Source: UBA7434 sp042090785
Lineage (GTDB): Bacteria; Pseudomonadota; Gammaproteobacteria; Pseudomonadales; UBA7434
Reading direction: 5' to 3'
NCBI GenBank assembly: GCA_042090785.1
Contig: JBELIP010000016.1
Coordinates: forward strand, 1-44,304
DNA length: 44,304 nucleotides
The notes below the pieces were generated by a model. The model ran no database searches. It was not told where the DNA came from and saw only the letters and a program-made list of their open reading frames with translations. Positions 33,968 to 43,482 of this stretch are shown one piece after another. Position 1 is the stretch's first letter. Each line of letters starts with the position of its first letter. The position numbers and the translations under genes were made by a program.

Positions 33968-36637
33968 TTATAAACTTCTTGCAACTTCATGTATATCAAA
34001 TACTTCAATCTTATCGCCCGCTTTCACATCGGTATAATCTTTAACACCGATACCACACTCAGTGCCGCTTCGCACTTCACTCACATCATCTTTAAAGCGA
34101 CGTAATGAATCGAGCTCACCCTCATGAATAACCACGTTATCGCGTAATACGCGAATTGGCTTGTTACGCGAAACCGTACCCTCAACAACCATACAACCAG
34201 CAACCAAACCGAACTTAGGCGATTTAAATACATCGCGCACTTCGGCAGTACCAAGAATTTCTTCACGCATTTCTGGCGCCAACATACCCGATAAAGCATC
34301 TTTCACATCATCAAGTAAGTTATAAATAATACTGTAGTAACGAATTTCTAACGCTTCTTTCTCTGCTGATTTACGAGCAGTCGCATCGGCGCGCACATTA
34401 AAACCAAAGATAACCGAGCTAGTTGTTGCAGCAAGATTGACATCAGCTTCGGCAATAGCACCAACACCACTTGAAATAACATTTACTTCAACTTCATCGT
34501 TACCAATATCTTGTAATGCCGCAATAATGGCTTCAACCGAACCACGCACATCGGCTTTAACAACAACGTTAAGCGTTTTCTTTTGGTCCGTTTCGAAGCT
34601 GGCAAAAATATTATCTAAATTAGCTTTTTGCTGACGAGAAAATTTAATGTCACGTTCTTTTTGTCGACGCATATCAACTACTTCACGCGCTTTACGCTCG
34701 TCTTTAACAACCATTAAATCGTCGCCAGCATTCGGCGTACCGTCTAAGCCTAAAATCTCTACTGGAATAGAAGGGCCTGCAGCTTCAATTAATGCACCAC
34801 GCTCGTCAGTCATATTTCTTACGCGACCAAATTGCATGCCGGCAAGAACGTAATCACCGTTATTCAGCGTGCCTTCTTGCACGAGTACTGACGCAATATT
34901 ACCGCGACCCTTATCAAGTCGAGACTCTATGACAACGCCTTTTGCAGGCACATTGACAGGCGCAGTTAACTCTAACATTTCAGCTTGCAGCGATAACGCA
35001 TCTAACAGCTTATCAATGCCTTCACCAGTATGAGCAGACAATGGAATAAATTGCGTATCACCGCCCCACTCTTCAGGCACAACTTCTTGCGCAACTAATT
35101 CGTTCTTAACGCGCTCAAGGTCTGCACCTTCTTTATCAATTTTATTTATTGCAACAACTAACGGCACTTCTGCAGCATGAGCATGTTGTATCGCTTCAAT
35201 TGTTTGCGGCATAACACCATCATCAGCAGCAACCACTAATACAACAATATCGGTACATTTAGCACCACGCGCTCGCATCGCAGTAAATGCGGCATGTCCT
35301 GGCGTATCAAGAAAACTAATAACGCCATTACTGGTTTCAACATGGTAAGCACCAATGTGCTGGGTAATACCGCCGGCTTCGCCACTGGCTACTCGCGACT
35401 CACGAATATAATCTAATAGCGATGTTTTACCGTGGTCAACATGACCCATAACAGTAACCACAGGCGGTCGTAACTCTTCACCACCTTCGTCATCAACTAA
35501 CTCTTCTGTTAATGCAGCAATTAATGAATTTTCTTCTTCATCATCACTGACTAGACGATACGAATGACCTAACTCTTCAACTAACAAAATTGCTGTTTCT
35601 TGATCAATACTTTGGTTAATCGTAGACATAACGCCTAACTTCATTAACTCTTTAATTAAAACATGCGCCTTAACTGCCATCTGCTGTGCTAAATCACCAA
35701 CAGTAATCGATTCAGTAATAGCGACTTCATGAATAATACGCTCAGTTGGCTGCTTAAAACCTTGGCGGCTATGCGCTTGTAATACTTTTCGGCTGCCCAT
35801 GCCGACAAAAGACGGATTGTCTTCTGGCATAAACTCATCAACTCTAACGTGATGACCGCGATTTTTACCACGCTGCTTAGCAGCCTTTTTGCCTTTACCC
35901 GCTTTTCTACGTGGCTCATCGTCATCTTTAATCGTCGTCGGCGCTGCTTTAAAATGCTTAGGCGCTGAAGCCGGTTTTTCTTTCGCTGTGTGTGCGGCCT
36001 GCTTTTTGGTAATTTCTTCAGCTTTTACACGAGCCGCTTCTTCTGCCTTTGCACACGCTGCAGCACTGCGACGCTCTTTATCCGCAGCTTCTTGTTCTTT
36101 ACGCTTAGTCGTTGCGCGCTGACGTAACTCTTCAGCATCAAACGGATCGTCACGCCGAGCAGGTACTGCTTCTGTCCCAACAGGTTCTTCAACAACCTCT
36201 TCAACCACTGGCGCTTCATCAACAGTTACTTCTTCAACTGTTTCTACTGGAGACTCTTCAACAACTGCCTCTACCGGTTCAGTGACTGGTAGCTCTTCAG
36301 CCTCAACCACTGGCTCTGGCAATTCCTCAACAACAGTTTCGTCACGCTTAACATAGGTACGCTTTTTACGTACTTCAACCGATACTGTTTTTCGGCCTTG
36401 CGAACCGGTTGCTTTAACCGTGCCTAAGGTTTTACGCTTTAAAGTAATTCTTTTTGGCGCATCAGTATTCCCACCATGACTACTCTTCAGGTGAGTAAGC
36501 AATTTTTGCTTATCTTCGTCCGATACAACTTGGTCACCATTTGCATGATCAAGACCAGCCTCTTTCATTTGTGATAACAAACGATCAACTGAAGCACCTA
36601 CTGTTTTAGCGAGTTGACTAACTGTCACTTCCGCCAT
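33968..36637 (-). CDS. infB: Translation initiation factor IF-2
   Basis: This 889-residue GTPase brings fMet-tRNA to the 30S subunit. It has an IF2_N domain (MAEVTVSQLAKTVGASVDRLL), then a long Glu/Val-rich and Lys/Ala-rich linker (about 60-290). A second IF2_N-like segment follows (VGDLAQQMAVKAHVLIKELM). The G domain has GHVDHGKTS near residue 400, DTPGHAAFTAMRARG and NKIDKEGADLERV. C-terminal beta-barrel and IF2 domains complete it (KAGDKIEVFDIHEVARSL). ATG 36637 follows GGGGGAA. Internal starts, known for E. coli IF2 isoforms, are possible. Confidence 0.97.
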   Translation of the reverse strand: MAEVTVSQLAKTVGASVDRLLSQMKEAGLDHANGDQVVSDEDKQKLLTHLKSSHGGNTDAPKRITLKRKTLGTVKATGSQGRKTVSVEVRKKRTYVKRDETVVEELPEPVVEAEELPVTEPVEAVVEESPVETVEEVTVDEAPVVEEVVEEPVGTEAVPARRDDPFDAEELRQRATTKRKEQEAADKERRSAAACAKAEEAARVKAEEITKKQAAHTAKEKPASAPKHFKAAPTTIKDDDEPRRKAGKGKKAAKQRGKNRGHHVRVDEFMPEDNPSFVGMGSRKVLQAHSRQGFKQPTERIIHEVAITESITVGDLAQQMAVKAHVLIKELMKLGVMSTINQSIDQETAILLVEELGHSYRLVSDDEEENSLIAALTEELVDDEGGEELRPPVVTVMGHVDHGKTSLLDYIRESRVASGEAGGITQHIGAYHVETSNGVISFLDTPGHAAFTAMRARGAKCTDIVVLVVAADDGVMPQTIEAIQHAHAAEVPLVVAINKIDKEGADLERVKNELVAQEVVPEEWGGDTQFIPLSAHTGEGIDKLLDALSLQAEMLELTAPVNVPAKGVVIESRLDKGRGNIASVLVQEGTLNNGDYVLAGMQFGRVRNMTDERGALIEAAGPSIPVEILGLDGTPNAGDDLMVVKDERKAREVVDMRRQKERDIKFSRQQKANLDNIFASFETDQKKTLNVVVKADVRGSVEAIIAALQDIGNDEVEVNVISSGVGAIAEADVNLAATTSSVIFGFNVRADATARKSAEKEALEIRYYSIIYNLLDDVKDALSGMLAPEMREEILGTAEVRDVFKSPKFGLVAGCMVVEGTVSRNKPIRVLRDNVVIHEGELDSLRRFKDDVSEVRSGTECGIGVKDYTDVKAGDKIEVFDIHEVARSL

Positions 36638-36677
36638 GTATTCCCCCTAGTACGATTAATCGGTTAACGACACTTAA

Positions 36678-38174
36678 TTATTCAGCAGCGTCGGCAAACC
36701 ATGGCGCGCGGGCTGTCATTATCAGCTCACCGGCACGCGCCGCATCTAAATCTTCAATACCTAACAAGTCTTCTACGGCTTGCTCGGCTAAGTCTTCCAT
36801 CGTGACAATACCTTTACTAGCTAACACAAAGGCAAGATGACGATCCATCCCATCCATTGTTAACAAATCTTCGGCAGGCTCACTTCCTTCTAACACCTCT
36901 TCTGTAGCAATAGCTTGAGTTAACAACGCATCTTTTGCACGCGCACGTAACTCATCAGCAATTTCTTCATCAAAGCCTTCAATATTAACCATTTCTTCTA
37001 ATGGCACATAAGCCACTTCTTCTAAGCTGGTAAAGCCTTCTTCAACAAGCACTAAAGAAACGTCTTCATCAATATCTAACGCTTTCACGAATATATCAAC
37101 TAATCGACCCGCTTCTTCTTCGCTTTTCGCAACGGCTTCTTCTGAACTCATTACGTTAATTGTCCAGCCTGTTAATTGCGCTGCCAATCTAACGTTTTGT
37201 CCGTTGCGACCAATGGCTTGTGCAAGGTTATCTTCGCCAACCGCTACATCCATTGAATGAGAATCTTCATCGACAATAATCGATTCAACTTCTGCTGGCG
37301 ATAATGCGTTAATGGCCATTTGCGCCGGGTTGTCATCCCATAAAATAATATCAACACGCTCGTTGGCTAATTCACCTGATACAGCTTGTACACGCGAACC
37401 ACGCATACCGACACAAGCACCAACAGGGTCAATACGACCGTCGTTGGTTTTAACCGCAATTTTTGCACGCAGACCTGGGTCACGCGCAGCTGCACGAATT
37501 TCAATAACTTCTTCTGAAATTTCTGGCACTTCAATAGAAAACAATTCAATGAGCATTTCGTTACAGGCACGGCTTAATGCTAACTGCGGGCCTCTCACAT
37601 CGTCACGAATTTCTGTGAGGATAGCGCGCACACGATCACCAACACGAAACGCTTCGCGACCGACTAAAGCATCACGGCTCATTAGACCTTCGGCGTTACT
37701 ACCTAAGTCAACAATAACCGCTTCGCGAGTTACCTTTTTAACGGTGCCGCTAATCAGCTCACCTATACGATCACGATAAGCATCGACGACTTTAGCGCGC
37801 TCAGCTTCACGTACGCGCTGAACAATAACTTGCTTCGCGGTTTGCGCAGCAATACGGCCAAACTCAATATTTTCGACCTGCTCACGGTAAACATCACCAA
37901 TTTTCAAAGCGCTATCTTTTTCGGCGGCTTCTTCGGTAGTTAACTCTGTGCCTAAAATCGATAGGTGATCATCAGGCATCACTGTCCAACGACGAAACGT
38001 AACGTAGTCACCCGCTTCGCGATCTATAATGACCTCGATCTCTGACTCTTCTTCATAACGCTTTTTTGTCGCTGTCGACAAAGCCATTTCAATCGCTTCA
38101 AAGATAATTTCACGATCGACACCTTTCTCGGCAGATACTGCATCTGCTACAAGCAAAATCTCTTTATTAATCAT
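36678..38174 (-). CDS. nusA: Transcription termination/antitermination factor NusA
   Basis: This 498-residue protein has the NusA N-terminal domain (MINKEILLVADAVSAEKGVDREIIFEAIE). S1 (ISGTVKKVTREAVIVDLGSNAEG), KH1 (KIAVKTNDGRIDPVGACVGMRGSRV) and KH2 (VGEDNLAQAIGRNGQNVRLA) domains follow. Two acidic C-terminal repeats (about 350-420 and 430-490) are of the gammaproteobacterial type that contact the polymerase alpha subunit. It acts in pausing, termination and rRNA antitermination. The leader of its operon contains two intrinsic terminators, a likely place for self-control. Confidence 0.97.
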   Translation of the reverse strand: MINKEILLVADAVSAEKGVDREIIFEAIEMALSTATKKRYEEESEIEVIIDREAGDYVTFRRWTVMPDDHLSILGTELTTEEAAEKDSALKIGDVYREQVENIEFGRIAAQTAKQVIVQRVREAERAKVVDAYRDRIGELISGTVKKVTREAVIVDLGSNAEGLMSRDALVGREAFRVGDRVRAILTEIRDDVRGPQLALSRACNEMLIELFSIEVPEISEEVIEIRAAARDPGLRAKIAVKTNDGRIDPVGACVGMRGSRVQAVSGELANERVDIILWDDNPAQMAINALSPAEVESIIVDEDSHSMDVAVGEDNLAQAIGRNGQNVRLAAQLTGWTINVMSSEEAVAKSEEEAGRLVDIFVKALDIDEDVSLVLVEEGFTSLEEVAYVPLEEMVNIEGFDEEIADELRARAKDALLTQAIATEEVLEGSEPAEDLLTMDGMDRHLAFVLASKGIVTMEDLAEQAVEDLLGIEDLDAARAGELIMTARAPWFADAAE

Positions 38175-38245
38175 TTGCCGTTACCACTCCTAAAATCGAA
38201 TTAAACATTTCTATTACCTGATACTTATCAAATATAAAATAAACT

Positions 38246-38704
38246 TTATTCAAACTGCGGAATCATGCTGCCTTTTTCTATTGCTTCAAATGGCAGACTG
38301 TATTCGTCTTCACCATCGCGAATAAGCACTTCATCATTCTCGACACCCGCAAGCAAACCTTTAAATTGCTTGCGGCCTTCAAACGCAAAACGTAATTTTA
38401 CTTTTACAAAAAAACCACTGTGACGCGCGTACTGATCTAAGGTAAAAAACGGTCGCGACATACCTGGCGAAGATACCTCTAAACGATATTCACTGCGTAT
38501 CGGATCTTCAACATCTAATAGCAGTGATAACTGTCGGCTGACCTGCGCGCAGTCATCAACACTAATGCCGTTAGGCGATTCAATAAAAACGCGAAGCAAC
38601 GACGAGCCCGACTGTGTTTGATATTCCAGACCCCAAAACTCAAAGCCCATATCAACAACGGTCGGCGCAATCAATTCTTGTATTTGTGCGGTACTCGCTA
38701 CCAA
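38246..38704 (-). CDS. rimP: Ribosome maturation factor RimP
   Basis: This 152-residue 30S assembly factor has GFEFWGLEYQTQSGSSLLRVFIES, CAQVSRQLSLLLDVEDPI, YRLEVSSPGMSRPFF and the C-terminal SH3-like domain ending IEKGSMIPQFE. The start is TTG 38704, with AGGA eight bases upstream. It is the first gene of the rimP-nusA-infB-rbfA-truB-rpsO-pnp cluster. Usually a tRNA gene precedes it; here a promoter and terminators are found but no tRNA. Confidence 0.95.
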   Translation of the reverse strand: MVASTAQIQELIAPTVVDMGFEFWGLEYQTQSGSSLLRVFIESPNGISVDDCAQVSRQLSLLLDVEDPIRSEYRLEVSSPGMSRPFFTLDQYARHSGFFVKVKLRFAFEGRKQFKGLLAGVENDEVLIRDGEDEYSLPFEAIEKGSMIPQFE

Positions 38705-38796
38705 TTTTTTTCCTATGACTTAACAGTCAATCGTCTAACTAATAGAAGCTAACGTTTAATATTAGCTTTAAAAAATCCTTAACCTTAAAAACAAAA

Positions 38797-38815
38797 AATG
38801 GGCACAAGGCCCATT
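38797..38815 (-). terminator. Second leader terminator upstream of rimP
   Basis: On the minus strand AATGGGC-CTTGT-GCCCATT forms a 7-bp stem followed by TTTTTGTTTTT. It lies 93 bp before the rimP start, within any transcript from the upstream promoter. Confidence 0.7.
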
Positions 38816-38861
38816 CCAATTACCAGCACGGGGAATGTTCACCAACAATGCTCGCAATAAT

Positions 38862-38887
38862 AAAAAGCCCCTGTTTAGGGGCTTTTT
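38862..38887. terminator. First leader terminator upstream of rimP
   Basis: AAAAAGCCCCT-GTTT-AGGGGCTTTTT forms a perfect 11-bp stem-loop with T/A tracts on both sides. It would act on minus-strand RNA from the promoter at 39126-39154 after about 255 nt. Confidence 0.9.
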
Positions 38888-39119
38888 GATAATCTGTATC
38901 GGTTGGCTAACCGTTCAGTGAGAAACCACTCTCAGCACGCTTGATCAACACTTAGAAACGCAAGTAAACACTTAAGCCATTTCTAAACATTAACCATGCT
39001 GAAATTACTCACCACAATGTCATATTAAAAGAAGAAAAATAGACAAAGACCAGAAACAAAGATCAGACCGGAATGCAGCTGCCAGCTTAGGCAACGAAGG
39101 TCAGACCCCCTAAATTCAG
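38862..39119 (-). ncRNA. Candidate leader/small RNA before rimP-nusA
   Basis: A transcript of about 255 nt is predicted from the strong promoter to the first terminator. It has no ORF and I could not match it to tRNA, 4.5S, 6S or other stable RNAs. It may be a free small RNA, or the attenuated leader of rimP-nusA-infB where read-through depends on NusA. It contains repeated GGTCTGA(C/T)CTT on the minus strand. Confidence 0.4.
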
Positions 39120-39125
39120 GCGGGC

Positions 39126-39154
39126 ATTATAGAGAGAGCACCGTCGAGGGTCAA
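39126..39154 (-). promoter_or_regulatory. Strong sigma-70 promoter with GC-rich discriminator
   Basis: On the minus strand TTGACC-N17-TATAAT is followed by GCCCGCC. Both hexamers and the 17-bp spacing are near consensus. The GC-rich discriminator is the mark of stringently controlled stable-RNA and ribosome-related promoters (ppGpp/DksA). It points to the rimP-nusA-infB cluster. Confidence 0.85.
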
Positions 39155-39307
39155 GGAAAAGGCAACGCCCATACCTTCGTGAAAAATGGCTATAAATGAG
39201 TAAATAATAACCAACTTAATCCAAGGACGAGCGATTTAACCTTAATCGCCGATTTATGGCTATTTATGGACGTTAACCACCGGTAAAGAGTGGTTCTCAT
39301 CAATAAA

Positions 39308-39325
39308 GATATGTTGTAACATATC
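39308..39325. promoter_or_regulatory. Zur-like palindromic operator
   Basis: GATATGTTGTAACATATC has two 8-bp arms (GATATGTT/AACATATC) around GT. It resembles proteobacterial Zur boxes (ATGTTATAACAT core). It lies about 120 bp upstream of the DUF1826 gene, a family found in zinc-limitation loci. Confidence 0.5.
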
Positions 39326-39446
39326 AAGTAATGCTTAACCCAAGAGATCGCTAAGCTCATACTCAATGGCGCAAAAGCCATTACCATCATCAAAAGTATG
39401 AATGAAGTAAGCGGCAGGCAATCCTTTTTTGAATGAGAGCAAAGTG

Positions 39447-40136
39447 ATGATTTCCGCAAACCCTATTCAAACCGTCAGAGATAACCGCTGCGCAGCCATG
39501 CCTATTAAATTTAGGCGCACAGCAAAAAGCCAGGTGGCTTCGGTACTCACCGATATTTATGAGGAAGATATCAATATGAGTATTTGGCAGCGTGAATTAT
39601 CGGCAGAACTTAAACATTCAGTGCAAGACTTTTTAGCCTCGAAGCAAAAATTTCAAACATCCATGACTGTAACACCCCAAAGCGCGCTTGCGAGTATTCA
39701 GCATGCGTTAGGCCCTCACGGCTCTTCTGTATTGAGCGAGAACATTGCGGAACTCGTGGATATGTTCTGCTATTTATTTGGTCTTAAACGCGCCGGTTTA
39801 CGCCTAGCGGTTCTCGATAAAGCCATGTGCCCAAAATTTCATGTCGATAAAGTGCCTTGTCGTTTAATCTCTACCTATGAAGGCATTGCAACACAGTGGT
39901 TGCATCATCAAGACGTGAATCGTGAAAAGCTAGGCGCAGGTAGCAAAGGGCAAGCCGATCATCTCTCCGGGCTTTATGAACATAACGACGATATTCAGCA
40001 ACTGGGCTGCGGAGACGTTGCGCTATTAAAAGGTGAGCGATGGGAAGGCAACGAAAATGCCGGTTTAGTGCATCGTTCGCCAGCAATATTAGCCGGCGAA
40101 CGTCGCCTAGTATTAACCTTAGACTTTAGCAACTAA
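39447..40136 (+). CDS. DUF1826-family protein
   Basis: This 229-residue protein is from ATG 39447; a TTG at 39429 would add six residues, but GAGAG upstream of the ATG fits a ribosome site. The conserved core CPKFHVDKVPCRLISTYEG, ATQWLHHQDVNREKLG, GDVALLKGERW and GLVHRSP identify the DUF1826 family. Cys and His residues in the core could bind a metal. The biochemical role is unknown. As I recall, the family is found near COG0523 zinc GTPases and under Zur; the palindrome upstream agrees. No such GTPase is in this window. Confidence 0.75.
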   Translation: MISANPIQTVRDNRCAAMPIKFRRTAKSQVASVLTDIYEEDINMSIWQRELSAELKHSVQDFLASKQKFQTSMTVTPQSALASIQHALGPHGSSVLSENIAELVDMFCYLFGLKRAGLRLAVLDKAMCPKFHVDKVPCRLISTYEGIATQWLHHQDVNREKLGAGSKGQADHLSGLYEHNDDIQQLGCGDVALLKGERWEGNENAGLVHRSPAILAGERRLVLTLDFSN

Positions 40137-40196
40137 ACGGTATGTTGATTGAGTGGCTATGACCATTAGCCAATGACGAAAATAAAAACAATTATC

Positions 40197-42248
40197 CTAT
40201 AGCGGCCCGTTTTGCCATTCCGGCACTGCCCACGGCGCTGACCAAACCGATGTACCATTGATGTAATAGACCGCATCGCCATCAATAACCGATCGATTGC
40301 GGCTGGCCTGCCATCCATCACGCACAGCTGAAATAAACCCAACGTTGACCATTGACGCTGTATGAGCTCTATCTTTATCGTTGAGCTCAAACATATACAG
40401 CCTATCTTCCTCTTGATAGCCCACGCCCTCAATAGAAGTCGCTAGCGTTGCTGGGACTAAGAACCGGTCTGTAGACTCGTTTAGCACTTGATAAGTAAAA
40501 GCATGGCGATTGTATCGCGCCTCTGAATAACTGGACTGCGCGCCTTCGACTTTACCCAAGCTTATGGAGCCTAACGAATAGGGTACGCCTTCAACATTGA
40601 ATAGCTCAAGCTTTACCAAATTATCTTCATCCTGACCCAAACCCATTAATAACTTATCATTGACCGGGTGAAGAAAATCCGAAAAGCCCGTGACTTCTAG
40701 CTCACCGGCAATCAGTGGATCCGTTGGGTTAGAAAGATCTAACACGTAAAGTGGGTCAATGCGCTCAAAGGTCACCAAATAAAGCTTGTCACCAAAAAAC
40801 CTAACGCCATAAAGTTCTTCGTTCGGTTTGCCAATGGGCTCAGGATGCTCCTCATTCGGCAGTGTAGCCACCAAATCGAGCGAGAGTGCTGTGGGATTTA
40901 GTTGCAAAATAGAGAGCTTATGATCAACTCTATCGATTGCGTTATTGGTGTATTGCGTTGTCACTAAACGCAAATAACCGTCATGCTGGTTAATACGAAA
41001 ATCTCTAACGCCACTCAAATACAGCGACCCTTCTGCAACACCCGAACCCAGATACGTGAGCTGCTCGTTTAAAGCATAACTATGCACAAAGGTTCGCGCT
41101 TCTGAACCTAAAGCAGCCGATGAAGCCGCTTCAACTTGCGTTAAGTAAATCGCATCCTCACTGACATAAACACCATCGGCGCGCTCGAAGTAACAACGTG
41201 TATTACTTATCGATTGGTCGGTTAGGTTAATCGCAATCATTAATGTCATGGTGGGATAAGCAATAGCAGCCGGCAATAAGGGATGCTCTGGATTGGCAAC
41301 ATCACAATCGTCAGCTGCCAGTAGCTGACTTTCACTGCCATTAATTACGACATTAGGCAGCACGTCGCTGACCGTTAATTCGCTGAGCAATCGTTGGTTT
41401 TCTATCGCCTGCTGACTATTGGGATCGGGGTAAAAAACATAACCCTCAATGCTTGGTGTATAGCGCGCAATAAGATAAACCCTATCGCCTTGTTTACGAC
41501 TATCGACAAAACCCGCTTGTAATTCAATATGCAGTTGCGGGGTTGGCGTAGTCACGTCACTGATATCGTAAATATCTAACGCCGTGGTTTGTCCCTGCCA
41601 ATTAGATACTGATGAAAAGGCATTACCATAAGCACCCCACCACGCTGAACTGCTAATAGATACCAATTGCGATTCGTTGGTATACAACCCTTCAACAGTT
41701 AAGTCATCGTTAAGCGCAATACTGCCCACCTCTACAGCACCCGCATTTTCAGGGTCGGTTGCAACAATACGAATACTTCGCTCATCGTCTGCTTGAGGTG
41801 GCATTAACGCAATGGCATCTTCTTCTACCAGCCGAATATCATCAACAATAAAACAGCAATTCATACTGCGGCTGGGCGCAATAAACAAATGGTTACCGTC
41901 ATATTTAACGTAATCGTGCTCGTCAACATTCGTTTCTAAGGTGTAAGTAGTAGTGAAACTTGACGTCGATGAAGTATCCGCGGTACTGGGTGCATTGGCA
42001 TCTAAAAAAAACGCGTCGCCGTCAAAACGCTCAAGACTAACACTGGCTGTTTGCTCAAAACCTTTTTGCACATTACTTAATAATTCTGCGTCGCTTTCTA
42101 TGGCAACTAATAAACCTCGTACATTGGGCGTATCAGTGGATGTTGTATCCTCGCTTGACGAATCGGATCCACAGCCACTTAGAACACCAACAAAAAAAGT
42201 GAGCATCAAAACTATTAAAGAGTTAAATGCAATCATAAAAAACCTCAT
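40197..42248 (-). CDS. Beta-propeller lipoprotein (PF09826-type)
   Basis: This 683-residue lipoprotein has a signal peptide with lipobox LSGC; Cys26 is the predicted lipidated residue, followed by SDSSSEDTTS, a flexible acidic linker. The rest matches secreted proteins with a C-terminal beta-propeller: DEHDYVKYDGNHLFIAPS, TALDIYDISDVTTP, YLVTFERIDPLYVLDLSNPTDPLIAGELEVTGFSDFLHPV. The function of the family is unknown; surface or periplasmic binding is an inference. It is 74 bp downstream of the cupin gene on the same strand. Replacement of Asp after the lipid Cys by Gly suggests outer-membrane sorting. Confidence 0.82.
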   Translation of the reverse strand: MRFFMIAFNSLIVLMLTFFVGVLSGCGSDSSSEDTTSTDTPNVRGLLVAIESDAELLSNVQKGFEQTASVSLERFDGDAFFLDANAPSTADTSSTSSFTTTYTLETNVDEHDYVKYDGNHLFIAPSRSMNCCFIVDDIRLVEEDAIALMPPQADDERSIRIVATDPENAGAVEVGSIALNDDLTVEGLYTNESQLVSISSSAWWGAYGNAFSSVSNWQGQTTALDIYDISDVTTPTPQLHIELQAGFVDSRKQGDRVYLIARYTPSIEGYVFYPDPNSQQAIENQRLLSELTVSDVLPNVVINGSESQLLAADDCDVANPEHPLLPAAIAYPTMTLMIAINLTDQSISNTRCYFERADGVYVSEDAIYLTQVEAASSAALGSEARTFVHSYALNEQLTYLGSGVAEGSLYLSGVRDFRINQHDGYLRLVTTQYTNNAIDRVDHKLSILQLNPTALSLDLVATLPNEEHPEPIGKPNEELYGVRFFGDKLYLVTFERIDPLYVLDLSNPTDPLIAGELEVTGFSDFLHPVNDKLLMGLGQDEDNLVKLELFNVEGVPYSLGSISLGKVEGAQSSYSEARYNRHAFTYQVLNESTDRFLVPATLATSIEGVGYQEEDRLYMFELNDKDRAHTASMVNVGFISAVRDGWQASRNRSVIDGDAVYYINGTSVWSAPWAVPEWQNGPL

Positions 42249-42322
42249 AGCTCACAATGGTAATGCCGCCCAATAAAAATGTATCTTTGCCGGGCAAGCT
42301 GACGATATCAGCTAAAAGCGAG

Positions 42323-43321
42323 TTACTTTAAGGTGTTAATAAGGTAATCCCGAAGCGCTTTCTTTTGCTTAGAACTAAGCTTGGTAGCTATGTCACTTAA
42401 ATTTTTAGGCAAATGCTTCTTTGGATCATCATGTATTTGAAAGACATGATAATCAAAATAATGACGCCATGCCGCTCGCTTCTCGGGACTTAACTTTGCG
42501 ATGGTTAACATACTATGCATTAAGCTCGCGCTCGGTAAAATACCGCTATCTGAGACCCCATCCCACCAGTAATTCACTAACGCATTCACTTTATCGAGAG
42601 ATTGAACGGCATGCCACCAAAGCGCCGGTATATAAATAGCATCCCCAGGCTCTAAAGTCGCTTCTTGACCTGCATCCAGAGCTTGTTGGAAGTTAGGATA
42701 TTTTTCAAAATCTGGATTGAGAATATCAACTAGACTAATAGGCACTCCAGCAGGCGTGTTTAATAGCGGGCCTAAATAGAGATTTTTTATTTGCTCAGGC
42801 GGGAAAAGAGTAAACTTTCTATGACCAGACACTACGACCGCAATGTTATCAAATGGATCATAGTGGGGAGCAACAATAGCCTGATTACCCATCCATAACG
42901 TTGGCGCAATAGATTTATCTAATAATGGCTGAGGGTTCTCACTGTCAAAGTTTGGCAGGGTTTCTCTTACTGGAATAGCCTGCAATGCAATAGCATGAGG
43001 CTTTGGCTTATCAATATTAATCATTAGGTGTTCGATCGCCGTACTCAAGGTCACTGACTTACGAATAAAATTAACACCTTTTAAATCATCGCTATAAAAA
43101 AATCGCCCATTAATATCAGGACTACCGATTACTGCAGAAATTTCTTTTTTGCTGTCGTGCGCTTTTACATAGTCAGCGAAAGCCCTAGGAGATTTTTTCC
43201 CAGCTTTCACTACTGACCAATCACTCATTAGAGACTTTAAAATAACAGGCTTATTCTGCGGAACAATTTCATTTTCAAATTGCTCAGAAGTTACTCCGTC
43301 CCAAACTGGAATTTTTTTCAC
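42323..43321 (-). CDS. Cupin_8/JmjC-like Fe(II)-2OG oxygenase
   Basis: This 332-residue protein is from GTG 43321, eight bases after AAGG; GTG 43330 is three codons earlier. The start motif is VPQNKPVILKSLMSDW. The double-stranded beta-helix carries HYDPFDN (His and Asp of the iron site) and LEPGDAIYIPALWWHAV (second His), so the facial triad is intact. Cupin_8 proteins hydroxylate amino acid side chains of proteins or act on other substrates; the target is not known. It precedes the beta-propeller lipoprotein gene on the same strand. Confidence 0.83.
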   Translation of the reverse strand: MKKIPVWDGVTSEQFENEIVPQNKPVILKSLMSDWSVVKAGKKSPRAFADYVKAHDSKKEISAVIGSPDINGRFFYSDDLKGVNFIRKSVTLSTAIEHLMINIDKPKPHAIALQAIPVRETLPNFDSENPQPLLDKSIAPTLWMGNQAIVAPHYDPFDNIAVVVSGHRKFTLFPPEQIKNLYLGPLLNTPAGVPISLVDILNPDFEKYPNFQQALDAGQEATLEPGDAIYIPALWWHAVQSLDKVNALVNYWWDGVSDSGILPSASLMHSMLTIAKLSPEKRAAWRHYFDYHVFQIHDDPKKHLPKNLSDIATKLSSKQKKALRDYLINTLK

Positions 43322-43482
43322 AACTATCACCTTAAACTTATCAGCCTTAAAAACTAGACTTTAATTAATACTCTGTAGGATTAAACCTCGGCAAAAAACC
43401 AAAACCTTATTTTAATCTGCCTATTTTAGCGCCACATTCAAGCCAAATAAAATTTTTAAAAACCAGCGGTTAATTTTAATAC

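Noticed and set aside
38888..39119. A tRNA (fMet or Leu) expected upstream of rimP
   Set aside because: No T-loop (GTTCRANNC), acceptor pairing or CCA end is present on either strand.
39190..39459. Minus-strand 89-residue hydrophobic ORF upstream of the DUF1826 gene
   Set aside because: It covers the upstream region and start of the DUF1826 gene, has no ribosome site or recognisable domain, and lacks coding character.
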